Positions 22,101 to 36,000 of a stretch of DNA of 45,386 nt are shown here, piece by piece. The notes under the pieces are model-generated. The model worked only from the letters and a program-made list of their open reading frames with translations. It searched no databases and had not been told where the DNA came from. The position numbers were made by a program, and so were the translations under genes. Position 1 is the stretch's first letter. Each line of letters starts with the position of its first letter. Source of the stretch: Nemertoderma westbladi (lineage: Eukaryota > Xenacoelomorpha > Nemertodermatida > Nemertodermatidae); NCBI GenBank assembly GCA_032718475.1, contig JAUCBJ010003836.1:1-45386 (forward strand), given 5' to 3'.

Positions 22101-24005
22101 GCCTTCAGCTTCGACAATCCACGAGGAAATGAGGTGCAATTAATGTAATGGGTGGCTTCTGTTGCTTGGCAACTGCATAAACAGCAAATGCATGAATCGA
22201 TAGGTGACCAGCTGTTCGGTGTGGAACATAGCTTATGGTGGCAACCGTTTGACACTAGCTGTGCCATTGATCGCCGCCGATAGCCTGTTAAACCCGCTAA
22301 GTTAGTGTCAGAGCTCGAAGCGTTGTCAATTGATTCTAGAATAGGGGTGGACCGGGCATATTTCGAGATTCCGCACCACATTTTCCAGTAAAAGGCACGT
22401 ACTTTACGTATATGTTCCAAAGAGTTAATATTATCTTTTGTGGTGAATATATCACAACCATATGTTACTGTCGGAAGGACAATAGCTATGTATAATTTCC
22501 TAGCGGTTTCCATGTTAGTCATTGGTAGGTTAACTTTGGTGGCGATTCGAGCACAACATGCTATACCTTTCTTATATAAGTGTGTGTAGTGTTTGCTGGC
22601 GCCGTTCTTTGTGGATAGTACCACTCCTAGATATTCGAAACTATCACAAAATTCTATACTTTGTCCCATATATGTCAATATATCTGATCTTGCCGGGTGT
22701 CCACCTCTCCTGAATTTTACGGCTTTTGTTTTCGACAAATTGACTGTCAGATTGTTTACCCTGCAGTATTCAGCAAGTTTATCCAGTGATTCTTGTACAT
22801 CAGCTATTGTTTGTCCAGCGATTACAAGGTCGTCCGCATACATCCATATCCAACATGCTGCTATAGCGATCGCAGCAGGGAGATCGTGTACAAATAGTGC
22901 AAATAATAAAGGTGAGAGTTTGTCGCCTTGAACTACCCCGATTGTTTGCGCAATCGGATCTAATACGTAATTGCCGATGCAGATACATACAAAATTAATT
23001 GCTAGAATGGACCATAGTACTTCTATAAACTTTTTGCTTACACCGCAGGATGAAAGCTTGGTGCATAGTAGCTCCCTGTTCACAGAATCGAAGGCCTTAG
23101 TGAAATCGATGAAAACACAATATAAGTGGCCTCCTGGCAATGAAATAGAGGATGAAATCCGATTGAATAACTGACGGACCGCCATGAGAGTTGACCTGCC
23201 CCGTCTGAATCCATACTGTTCGTCTGGGAAAGCACCCACAGATAACTCATCAAAAATAACTCATTAACACTACCATTACATAAAAACTAATTGAAGCTCA
23301 TTATTCTCATGATTAAAATGTACATAATCAATCATAAAATTACAAATATACCTCGATTAAAATTTGTTCTCTGTATAAATTCTTAAAAATATTTACTACA
23401 CTTCTACCACCTTTTTATATCCTCCTTACTCCCGAACAGGTGATTAAGATCGGTTGTATAGCAACCCATTAAACCCAGTTTAATAAAAAGACACAACCCA
23501 TTATATAAACTCACCATGAACATAATTCTCTCTGAAGCAGATAACGCCCGTAACTTGTACAAACCAGCAGTTACTGTCATTGAGAGTTTGAAAGAAGACG
23601 CAAGCGAGAAACTGACACAATGTCTTCACAAGTATGACCATATATGTAAAGAACATTAACGAATTCCACCTGTAAAATAATTCACAAATAATGTAATGTA
23701 TTTTATCACACTACTTGTGTCCATAGGCAAGACATTCAGACTTTAGTGGAAAACACAAACCCAACAGAAGGCCTACTAATCCTGCCGTTGTTTGGCAATT
23801 AATAAACCCTATCCCAAAAAACACATTTTGATAAAGTAAACAAAATAAATGGGTTTCCCCTAGTTAAGCATTCAAGACATTGTGAGAAATCGCTGCTAAT
23901 TAGCTAACTTAATATTTTTTTAATATAATAAATGGTGAGAGATGTCGAAAAAGGGATTAAAATGATGAAATAAAATTATAAGGTGCTTTGCCATTCAATG
24001 TGAGC

Positions 24006-24036
<31 letters not shown>

Positions 24037-27000
24037 CCCCGGTTCCAACGGTTTATTATATTACTTATATTACACAATTAAAGGTAATCATCATAAACGT
24101 ACAAATGCACAATTAAAATTCACAAAATACAAGAGCACAAATACAATTGCACTAATAAACGAAGTTATTCAAATATTATCATGCATAAACGGAATAAACA
24201 ATAAACTAATATTTTTGTGCCCAAGGGTAGCAGACCTGCAATTTGAAAATTTGACTCCACTAATTATCTATTAACACGACCTTAACAACACGAATAAAGA
24301 GGAAGAGAAAAAAAACTTTAGGGAGAAACCTTGACGACATGTAAATAATATATAATAAATAAAATTAATCTCAAAACATTTACTTAAAATCCCAGTTATG
24401 ATGTATTTTGAGTAAAGATATTTTCAAATCCACCCCATTTTTTTTTGTATGGGCCCCATGTGCTTGTCGAAACCGCATTGAAAAGCTCAAATTGATGTAG
24501 CATTAAGAGCTTATTTTTTAAATAGGTTAAATGCAGAGATGGATTTTGCGTGAAACGTTGAGAAAAGATGATATATTTTGCAAGAAAAATTATTGTATTC
24601 ACTACTTTATGTTTAGAATCCTTATACAGACCGAAAAAGAACATAATATTGTAGGGGGGAGTTTGATCTTTTACAGGTGACACAAAATTAAAGTATTACC
24701 AAATATTTCGGCCTACAGGCCTTTATCAATGGATTTATAGGTATTATTGTATACACGTAAAACACACCAACGTACCGACAGGAAGGAGTACCGGTAAGTC
24801 CTGACTTTAGTCAGGACTTACCGGTACTCCTTCCTGTCGGTACGTTGGTGTGTTTTACGTGTATACAATAATACCTATAAATCCATTGATAAAGGCCTGT
24901 AGGCCGAAATATTTGGTAATACTTTAATTTTGTGTCACCTGTAAAAGATCAAACTCCCCCCTACAATATTATGATTACCCCGGTGACCTGGGCACGGAAC
25001 TACCTTATTGAAAAAGAACATATGCTTACGAAACACTATCGATTGTCGGGAAGCAGACAACCACCATAATCGAATTTCTTCAATAAAGGTTTTGACTTTT
25101 GTGCAGTTCCAAAACAAATGATCAATATCCTCCACATGTTCTTTGCAATATGTGCAAATATTATTATTAATTTGTCCTATTCTTGTTAGAAACTGATTTG
25201 TTGGGATTCTACGCATAACAAATTTATATTGAAACGACCTGAGTTTTGCATCAATAGTAGTCTTGAAAGGTAAAATAAATATCTGCTTCCAGTCCTCATT
25301 TGTCAGTGTGCTCTCCAAATTTAATTCCCATTGTCGAATAGATGTGGGTTTTACTTTGATTTTTTTTATTTTTTCTACTAAAGTATTGTAAGTTAAATTA
25401 GTGACCCTATTTTTGCAATTAATTAATCGAAAAGAATCTCTAAAATGTGGTCCTTGTAAACCTTGTTTCAGCAAAACTTTGATATCGTGAGGAATGGCAT
25501 CTATTAGACTCATATATTTAAAATGATCTGTTTCGGCTAAATTATATTTGTTTTTAATTTCGCAAAAGTTTAGGAATCTTTTTTCTTTTTGTTCTACTAT
25601 GTTATTCAGAGTATAAATACCTAAATCTCTCCAAGTACGCCAAAAAATAGGTCTTCCACCGATCCGAATGAGAGAATTAAACCATATTATTTGATTCATT
25701 GCATCTTCTGACGTACTCGGTGTACTAAAATTAATATTACACCAAGTTTGCATTACCTTGTTCCAAAAAGTTGATTTTAAATCTAACATACATTCGATAT
25801 CCTTTGCATTCAAATTATACTGTAAAAAATCATTCATTGAGATATTATGTGATATAGAGGTAATCCTAGAGGTAATCCTATATTGTCCGTTTTGGAGATA
25901 ATTTTTACGATCCATCGTACGTTTTGCGCCTGTATATAAGACTCTATATCCACACTTTTTAATCCACCCTCAGAATACGATGCTATTAATACTTTATTTG
26001 CTACTTTTGCCGGTTTTCCATCCCATAAAAAATTATTGATTAACTTATTTATTTGCAGTATGAGGTCAGGTGGTGGTATTTCTAAACAAGATAATTTAAA
26101 AGTTAGCTGCGGAATGGCCAGCGATTTAATTATACATATTTTTCCTAACCACGTTAGTGTAATTTTGGCCCAAAAATTTAGAATCTCGCTTATGTTTTCA
26201 ATAGCCTCCGGGTAATTCAACATGGGTATTTTTGTTATGTCGTTGCTCAGTATCACTCCTAGTACACGGAAAGGGGCACCTGGTTCCAACCATTTTAGAT
26301 TATATTCGGGACGAAGAGTTGTAGTTGATAATTTTTTATTACCTATCCACAGCACCTCTGTTTTTGTTCTATTTAATTTTAATCCAGAAATTTTACCAAA
26401 AGTGTTGAAAATACAAAACGCTTTCTGCAGGGATTTTTCACTATCACATAACTGTAAACCAAGATCGTCAGCAAACAGCGAAATTAAATTTCTGACGCCG
26501 TTGATATATATTCCTTCAATATCGTCTTCATTTCTAATAGCTATGGCTAGTATTTCTATAACTAAGAGAAATAGATACGAACTGAGAGGGTCTCCTTGTC
26601 TAAAGCCCCGTTCGGCCGAGAACGGTTGTGAGAGATAACCATCGTTCTGAATCACAAGTTTGAAGTTACTATTATATAGTATATCAAACCAAGTTAAAAA
26701 AGTTTGCGGAAAATTAAAACGATTTAAAACGTATTTAATAAAAGGCCATTCCACCGAATCATAGGCTTTTTGGAAATCCGCCATCACTAGGATTCCTCCT
26801 TGATCAACTTCATCCAGGTGTTCCATAGCGGAAATAATTTTTCGAATATTGTCACCTAGGTAACCTGTGAGGAAGCCCGACTGGTCATCGTTTATTAACG
26901 GAGATAATACATACTTCAATCTAAGAGCCAAAAGTTTTGTTAATAATTTATAATCAACATTTAGTAGTGTTATGGGCCGTCTATTGTCTAGAAATCTTGG

Positions 27001-30000
27001 GTCTTTATCCTTCTTTTGCGTTAAAGAAATTACCCCCTGCCGTTGTGATATGGGGAGGTCCCCTATTTTCAGGTCAGTCCAAAAGAATTTAAAAAACTCG
27101 GCTGTGAAACCATCACCACCAGGAGTTTTCCCATTGGCATAGTTTATAAAGCAGAAAGCAATTCGCCTTCAGTAATATTTTTGGAGAGATACTCCTTAGC
27201 AGTGTCACCGAGAATGGGCATGTAATTTGATATTTTGTTAAAAAACACATCGCACTCCTGTTTAAAATTATCATGCTGGCAAGGGCAAGGGATTTGTTGG
27301 AGATACGGTGTTTAACCAATGGTTCTGGTTTCATAGAAACTAGTATAAAACCGTGATTTCTTTGTCAATAAGAATAAAAACGATGAATTATTATTGTGAC
27401 CAAATCAATTCCACCCCACATTAAAACAAAAAGTAAAGGTATTTATTTCACTTCAAAGTAGACTAACAGCTATGATATAATATCATTAAAAGCAATTTAA
27501 AATAACTTTTAATTTTCATTGAAACCAACGCGTTCTTTAACGCCAAACAACGAGTTGCTTCGATTAGCTTCCTAAGTAAACTATATAAATGATTGGTTTA
27601 CATTTACAGTTGGTCTTACGAATCATATTAGTTCTTGAGTTCTCTCTATTTGGAACTCCATTTGGACGCCAAATCGGTACCGGTATCCCACTATAACCAC
27701 CCAAGCACAGGTCCACCTATGACTCAACCTTTCCCAGTTTCTATTTAACCTTCCGTTGGAAAAACGAATCCAAAAAAAACGTATCTTGATTATCTTCCTC
27801 GTATACTTGTCAAACTCCATATCGCGTTTCCCCTTAAAACTTACAAGACAATCTGTAGACTGTTGTTGTAAAAATCGAAACAACGACTAGATAGGGTAAA
27901 ATCAATTATCTAAAATGAATTAGAAGTCCAATTGGTCAAATTAATTTTATTGAAAATTTCGAGATAGGGTGTATTGCCAAACAACGGCAGAATGGGTGCC
28001 TGGGTATTATACTTGGGGGATAGTGTGGCGCACTCCTTAGGTAACACAGGTGCCTCCGGGTAGCCTTCGGTGTTTCGTTTTCACCAGTGACTTTACTATA
28101 TTTTGCCGGCTAATGACCCTGGATTGGAGAGACTCACAAATTAATGCCCAAACCAATAATTACTAATTACATTAATTGGACATAGCCCCTTGTTTACTTC
28201 TAATAATATGCATTCCATTCGACTATGAACTTTGTGTCTAACTATTGGGTAACATAAATACAATAGATTGACATTTTTATTATCCATTTCAGAGGGCAGA
28301 TTCATATTTATTTATTTATTGATCTTTTTCAATTCATTGTAAATATTTGAGTGACTGCAATGCTTAACTGGCTTACAAGAAGTGGTACAGAACGATCTTT
28401 GTCAATAGCTAAACATCGGTGGGTTACAATAGAACCAGCTGTGGTTGCATTATGTTTTGTGTTCGGCCTTCAAAACCCCACCGACAAGGCCTATGTATAT
28501 CAGAGGTTTGCGATGTATCGAAACTTCAGCTACAATGCCTCGGGTGTTTCTGTATGCAATGTCAACACATCCTCATCCCAATACCATATCGAGGAAGAAG
28601 TTCAATCGCAAACTAGCATATTTGGAATATATCAGTCCATATCGTTGCTTCTCCCTGCAACCATTATGGGTTCATGGTTGGCCAGTCTAAGCGATCAGTA
28701 TGGGAGGAGATCTATTCTTCTGATTCCTTACATAGGCTGCGCAATCGGTTCTGTAATTTATATACTAACTGTGATCTATGAGCTGCCCCTTTATGTGCTG
28801 ATTTTTAGCAACTTTTGTTCCGGTTTTGGTGGGTATATGTCTGGTGGAGTATCGATTGCTTACAGTTATGTCGCGGACGTTACAGAACCAGGGAAACGCA
28901 GATCTCTTAGGATAGTAGTTGTTTCTGGGGCAAACGGTTCTGGTTTGGCCATGGGACCTATCCTTGGGGGTTTTCTCATACAGGAATACGGTTACCTACC
29001 TCCGTTGATTCTTATGCTGATTGTTAGTTTAACAGCATTTTTCTATGTGATGATCTTTGTCGAAGAAACTGTAATTTATGATGCTTCCAAGCAGATACTA
29101 TTTAATCCTTTGGAACCATTGCGGAAAATGACAAAAGTTATGACCAGTGGAAACCGTAAAACTATCATTTGCTTATGGGTTTATTTGGGATCAATTGTAA
29201 TTCTAGCTGGCATAGAGCTCGGCATTAGTTCTCCATTCATTCTTTATGCCATGAAATCTCCATTTTGTTTAGACCCTTTTCAAGTTGGAATTCTACAGAC
29301 CCTAAGAGGGTCTTCCTATGTGGTCAGCTTGTTTGCAGTGGTTATTTTCCAGAATTGCTTAAAAGATTTCATCATCGCTGTAATTGGCATGCTCTCCCAA
29401 CAGTCTGGTATTCTTATGATCGCTTTTTCTCAATCCTCTGTTTATCTTTATGTGGCGACGTGCGTAGAGTTCCTAAAGTGTATCGCTACCCCATTGGTAC
29501 GTTCTGCGATGTCAGAACTTATTGATTCATCAAATCAGGGTGCTTTGTTCGCTTCAATAGTATTTTTTGAATCTTGCGTTATGATGTTATCTATAGTGAC
29601 ATTCAATTACATTTACCCAGCTACTCTTGCTATTTCTGCAAACTTTGTTTTCTATCTGGGCGCAGGTATTATTACTATCCCTATTGTTTTATATTTGCTT
29701 GGATGTTTCCTGGACTACAACATGAATCATCATGCCATCGATGTTATAGAACCTCTTCTAGATGATACAGCCGAGCAAAATGTAGAGGGGTCGTGTGATC
29801 TTTTGAGAGATGATGATAAGGGAGTAATTCATTAACGAATATACTGTACAGGACTGTGTGATTGATGTATGTTGATTTTCATTCATTCTAATTGTTATGT
29901 TCTTCACTTTATTATAATTATGCCAATATATGCAAACGGTCTGCATAAGCTGCCATCCTATGGGAAGTGGTCCTTATTTGTTTACAGTTTTGCCGATTTC

Positions 30001-33000
30001 AAAAGAGATTTTTTTTACATCACAACAATAATAAAATCGTTCATGACCACTTCTAATTTTCTGATAGGTTGTTACTAATAAATAGTAAGTAGCTGAGTAG
30101 CCTACTCAGCAACTTCGCAAAGTGAGTACGTTAAGTTTCCCATTTTAGCCCGGTATGCCTATTTAGCCTGAACTAAAAGTCTGTATCATCATGTAATTTT
30201 TTAATTAAAGCCACTAAATTAAATCAATTCGTAACTATATTTATATAGTCATGATATATAGTCTATAAATATCTAGAAATTACCAATTGAAAGAGTGAAG
30301 GGTGGGATTTTCTAACGAAAACAAAACATTGTTACCAATTGTGGGAAACAAGCAGGTTACAGAGGCAGGGTTTTATAACCAAAGCAATAAACAGTATTGT
30401 TACCAATTGGGGAAAAGGAGCAGGTTAGAGAGGTAGGCTTTTATAACCAAAACAATAAACAGTGTTGTTACCAATTGGGGAAAAGGAGCAGGTTACAGAG
30501 GTAGGGTTTTATAACCAAAACAATAAACAGTGTTGTTTCCAATTGGGGAAAAGGAGCAGGTTACAGAGGTAGGCTTTTATAACCAAAATAGTAAACAATG
30601 TTGTTCCAATTGGGGGAAAGGAGCAGGTTACAGAGGTAGGCTTTTATAACCAACAAAATATATACCGGTACTTTGAATCCCAATTCCAATAAAAAATAGC
30701 GATCAATTTTAGTGAAATAATGATTAATTTTAGTGGAGAATGATTAATTTTTGTGATAAAAAAAAATTTATTGTGTTAATTTTATATACATATATATATC
30801 ATTTAAACATTACCGCCCTTTTAAATCATGGCCATAGGTATAACTATAATTACATATTGAATACATGTTAATAATAAATAAATACATGTTAAATTACATA
30901 TTTATAACTGAGAAACAACAGATATACACCGTGTCCTGGAATATAGATAGCCTTTATTCAATTGCCCCCCCCCCCCCCCCCATTGTTATTTTTGCTTTGA
31001 TTCTTTAGCTACAAGCCTTTGAAAACTGTCTCCGGCTATATTTTACAGGTCGTTAGGGGTCGTCCTTAAATTGCGTAGGTAAACTGCATTCTACAATAAT
31101 GTGGTAGAGTCAGACTAGAGGATGACTGGCGGGGTACAAAACTGAAAGTTTTCTATTGGGTAATTAATCTACTGTACTTGATATGTTTTACTCGACAATT
31201 TTGTAATTTCACGATTTTTCAACACCCCCCGTGACAGGCCGGCAACCGGTAGCAGAGGTGCTTCCGGGTACTTTGGTACTTTATTTTTGCCGGTAATATT
31301 TCCACCAATAACTACAATGGTACTTTATTTTTGCCGGTAATATACCACCACCACTACCATATCCTTCAAAATAACCATATGCCCCTTTCCCCGCTTGATG
31401 GCGTATATAAATAAATAATATTATGGCGTTACGATTTTTTTCCACTTACAATTTCTTCATCTTCGCGTGGGGTTTGATAATAAACTCCGGGCCCAACCAA
31501 AGAAAGAAGAAGGCAAAGAAAACGTAACCGGCGCAGAAGATGCTGATCCGAGTGACTCCAATGGCGATTAATAGGATGAGAGTCACCCAGAAGCAGTAGG
31601 CGAAAAGGAAGAACTTGAGTTTATCGAAAGGACACCTGTTGGGATAATAAAATATACTGTACCAGTACTTAAGCCCGGTTTACACGTGCCGACTTTTTGA
31701 GCAACTTTTCGAGCAACTTGGTTAGTCTGATGTACAATAATGGTATCTTTAGAAACTTGGCCATTACTTAATTACTGCACAGCAGGGGGGGGGGGGGGGG
31801 GGGTACAACATTTCCCGAACAAATAAACAATCATTCTGCATTGTGCATGCATACAGAATGGACAAAACCAGTACTGTCCTTAACAATATTATAAACTTAA
31901 CCGTAAAGGCATCATCTGAGTCAAGACATGGCATAGAAGAATAGAATTCAAATGGGGGTAAACAATAAACATCAATGGAATTCTTCGCTAAAAACATATT
32001 TTATCTAATATAATTTAATTTGATTTTATCATGGTTTTCATCCACGCCTTGATCGGCAACCTGAGTTGCTGTACAAGTTGCTCTAAAAGTTGCCACGTGT
32101 AAAGCGGCGTTTACAGAAAGTCATTTGATAAGAATTCCAGTAAATAAAGGACTATTATTCGATAAAAAAAAAGTAAGCGGAAAACACCGTTTTTTTCTCT
32201 CATTTTCTATTTAGTTAAATTCAACTATTCTGTCCGAGTGGATGAGTTTTATACGAGTTGGCAGGTTTTTAGCATAAGCGAAGCGAGTGTTAAAATGCCA
32301 ACGAGTGGAAATCTCAACAGACGAGGGAAGAATAACTGAATTTTGCTAAATTGAAAATGAGAGAAAAAAAGAGGTGTTTTCCGCTTACTTTTTGGTGGTA
32401 AATATAGATGAATATATAAAAAGAGTGGAAAATAGTGTTTTCGTTACGTTTTTATATCGAATATACTGTTTTGTTATATTTGAAAAAAAGAATTCTCAGC
32501 GTTATCATTGGTTACGACGTATATAACACTCTTATTAATGATCCCAACGCTTTCAGATAGATATCCTAAGATTTCTGAGGCTGTAGCTCCGAAAACATCG
32601 CGTCATCTTGCTCATTCAAATGCTAACTGTACAGTAAGCTGAAATTAGTTAAAAAAAAAAAGACTTTTTAACAAATTTTCTGGAAATTAGTGAAAAAAAG
32701 ATTAATTATTTAACTCAATTGTAAAGATATTAGAGAGAAAAAGAGCCTTTTTCAAATAAAATACAATAAATTTATCTATCAAGATGTGATAAATAAAAAT
32801 TAAGCTTTGTGAGATTAAAATAGACGTTAACTTAGCTTAACTCTAGATTTCCAACACAAATTTTACCATAATCATTCCCGATCGTACGACGCACTTTAAT
32901 GAGGATCTTTTTTTTCAGTCACATGATACATGTTTCTGTGGTGAATACTGTATGTGAAGTGAAGTGCAGTTTGTTATGAAAGTATTTGGGTAAATACCAA

Positions 33001-36000
33001 ACAGCCATTCCGTTTCATTGTTCGAGTTCAACCGGGAACTTGATAATGGAATCAATGCAATTCAAAGTAACACGTTCTGGATCGCAGAGGTACGTGTGCT
33101 AAATTACTAGATCCGCTGGTGTCAAATGTCAGAATTCGAAGTCATCTGAGAGTTGGAATAATTATTAAATAGTAATTATTACCAATAGTTATTATGTTAT
33201 AATAGTGATTGAATGACAAAGTACAACCAAAAGAAACTCACTTATCTCTCATATAATCTGGAACCGGGTTATCCTTAATGTGCTGTTTGTCTCTATCAAC
33301 TGGTTTATTATCGCCTCCTCCATTCATCGTCCCTTCGTATTTCTTCTCTTCCTGGAATACTCTACGGAATCAATAATTCGTATGTTACAAGTAAACTGAT
33401 GTAATTATTAGTTACATAAACGAAATAAACAATCCATTTAATATTACAACCAACTTAGACCCCCAGCTGACTTCCTTCTGGGAAGTCCTCCAGTTGTAAC
33501 TGGTGCGACTAACCCAGTGATATGGGAATCTGGCTTGCTGATTGGGGAGTGGCAAGATATCAAACTTACAGGTAATAGCCAAGAGAGTTTAGACTTCAGT
33601 TTGCCGCCTGTTTTTTCGTTTTTCATAAGGAAGATGAGGCTACAAATTACATGGAAGGGTAACTAAGGGTGGGGTGGTGAGGGTACAACGCCAAGAGCAG
33701 CAGTGTTTTATTTTAAACAAAGAGAAAATAAATTTATCAACGATCATAAACTATAACTTTTAGAAGAGTATAATAATATAATAATGTTAATGGTATATTA
33801 ATAGATACCTCTGTTGTAGACAAGCTAATATTAGTTGAACGAAGTCAATAACCAGAAGCGTTGATTTGGGTGGGTTTAGGTAATCTGGTAAATACATCCA
33901 TTCGGACAGATTAGGATCCATTCCTCCCTCTCCTAGTCGCATCCACGGGTATTCTATCAGCCAAAGTAATATACACCAAAACTAATTAAATTTATTTAGG
34001 TATAACACTGAATGTGAGAACACCTACACCACTATATATCACAATGAAGGAAGCAATAATTATAAAAATTACGAATTTCACGAATACTGTACTCTCTAAA
34101 CACTAAATTCTAAATTCTTCCATATCCTTTTAAATATTTTAAACAAAATCGTATCATAGTACTCGTTTCTATGGTAACGTTTATATTCCCTCAAACAATA
34201 TATTTATGTATAACAGGTAACCACGGCGTTATATTTTTCGTGTTATTATTAAGCGTTATTTATATTCTTCGGAGACAATGTATTGTTGAGGCAATAGTTA
34301 ACTGCACATTCATTTCAAGTTAATATTTAAATGCAATTTTAATGTGAACCGTTTATTGTGGTTCTCTTTTACTCATTACGACTCTAATATAGCCGCCGGG
34401 GCGCAAGCCGGATAATAATAATAATAATAATATGCCCCGAAGCACAATAACAAGGCGCAATTGCCTATCACTAATTAAGTCTCTATTATTAATTAATTAA
34501 TCATCGCTTACGCTCGGATTTTAAAACGCCTCGCCTAGTAGTCTATAAAGTGCTAGAATGCATTTTATAATAGTATAGACATAAATTATTACAAAAACAA
34601 CATAAACAGAAAATTAAAAACCAAATACATTGGAAACAGATGTAAAGAAAGCAACGGATAATAAATATAGTTATAAAAGTAATAATTAGTTATAAAAGTA
34701 ATAATTAGTTATAAAATTAATAATTAGTTATAAAATTAATAATTAGTTATAAAAGTAATAATTAGTTATAAAAGTAATAATTAGTTATAAAAGTAATATA
34801 AAGGGCAATCAGTGAATCCTATACAAATGGAAGATCCATATGAATGTATACAAGATTTGCTTCAAAAGTAATTAGTAAATAACTAAGATTTAACTAAGTA
34901 AATAAGATTACCAATAATTTATTATTAGGAATTTAATTTGTATAGTTTAATGTACATTATTTTATATATTATATAATACAATAGTTATGGCTATTAGTAT
35001 TAGTTATGGCTATTAGTATTAGTTATGGCTATTAGTATTAGTTATGGCTATTAGTATTAGTTATGGCTATTAGTATTAGTTATGGCTATTAGTATTAGTT
35101 ATGGCTATTCCTATTAGTATTAGTTATGGCTATTAGTATTAGTTATGGCTAATAGTATTAGTTATGGCTATTAGTATTAGTTATGGCTATTAGTATTAGT
35201 TATGGCTATTAGTATTAGTTATGGCTATTAGTATTAGTTATGGCTATTAGTATTAGTTATGGCTATTAGTATTAGTTATGGCTATTAGTATTAGTTATGG
35301 CTATTAGTATTAGTTATGGCTATTAGTATTAGTTATGGCTATTAGTATTAGTTATGGCTATTAGTATTAGTTATGGCTATTAGTATTAGTTATGGCTATT
35401 AGTATTAGTTATGGCTATTAGTATTAGTTATGGCTATTAGTATTAGTTATGGCTATTAGTATATAAGTTATGGCTATTACTATTAGTATTAGTTATGGCT
35501 ATTAGTATTAGTTATGGCTATTAGTATTAGTTATGGCTATTAGTATTAGTTATGGCTATTAGTATTAGTTATGGCTATTAGTATTAGTTATGGCTATTAG
35601 TATTAGTTATGGCTATTAGTATTAGTTATGGCTATTAGTATTAGTTATGGCTATTAGTATTAGTTATGGCTATTAGTATTAGTTATGGCTATTAGTATTA
35701 GTTATGGCTATTAGTAATAGTTATGGCTATTACTATTAGTATTAGTTATGGCTATTAGTATTAGTTATGGCTATTAGTATTAGTTATGGCTATTAGTAAT
35801 AGTTATGGCTATTACTATTAGTATTAGTTATGGCTATTAGTATTAGTTATGGCTATTAGTATTAGTTATGGCTATTAGTAATAGTTATGGCTATTACTAT
35901 TAGTATTAGTTATGGCTATTAGTATTAGTTATGGCTATTAGTATTAGTTATAGGCTATTAGTATTAGTTATGGCTATTAGTATTAGTTATGGCTATTAGT

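Larger units (their letters stand above)
23781..27994. other. Inverted terminal-like pair enclosing the L1-like LINE
   Basis: CTGCCGTTGTTTGGCAAT at 23781 is inverted at 27977-27994 (ATTGCCAAACAACGGCAG, one base different). A looser ACCCTATC similarity follows inside both. It could be the ends of a DNA transposon into which the LINE inserted, or two solo relics of one family in opposite orientation. A weaker GCCAAACAACG lies at 27543. No transposase was found. Confidence 0.35.

Noticed and set aside
28351-28359. GTG start three codons upstream for the SLC46-like gene
   Set aside because: Animal genes start at ATG; the ATG at 28360 is the first in frame after the stop at 28348.
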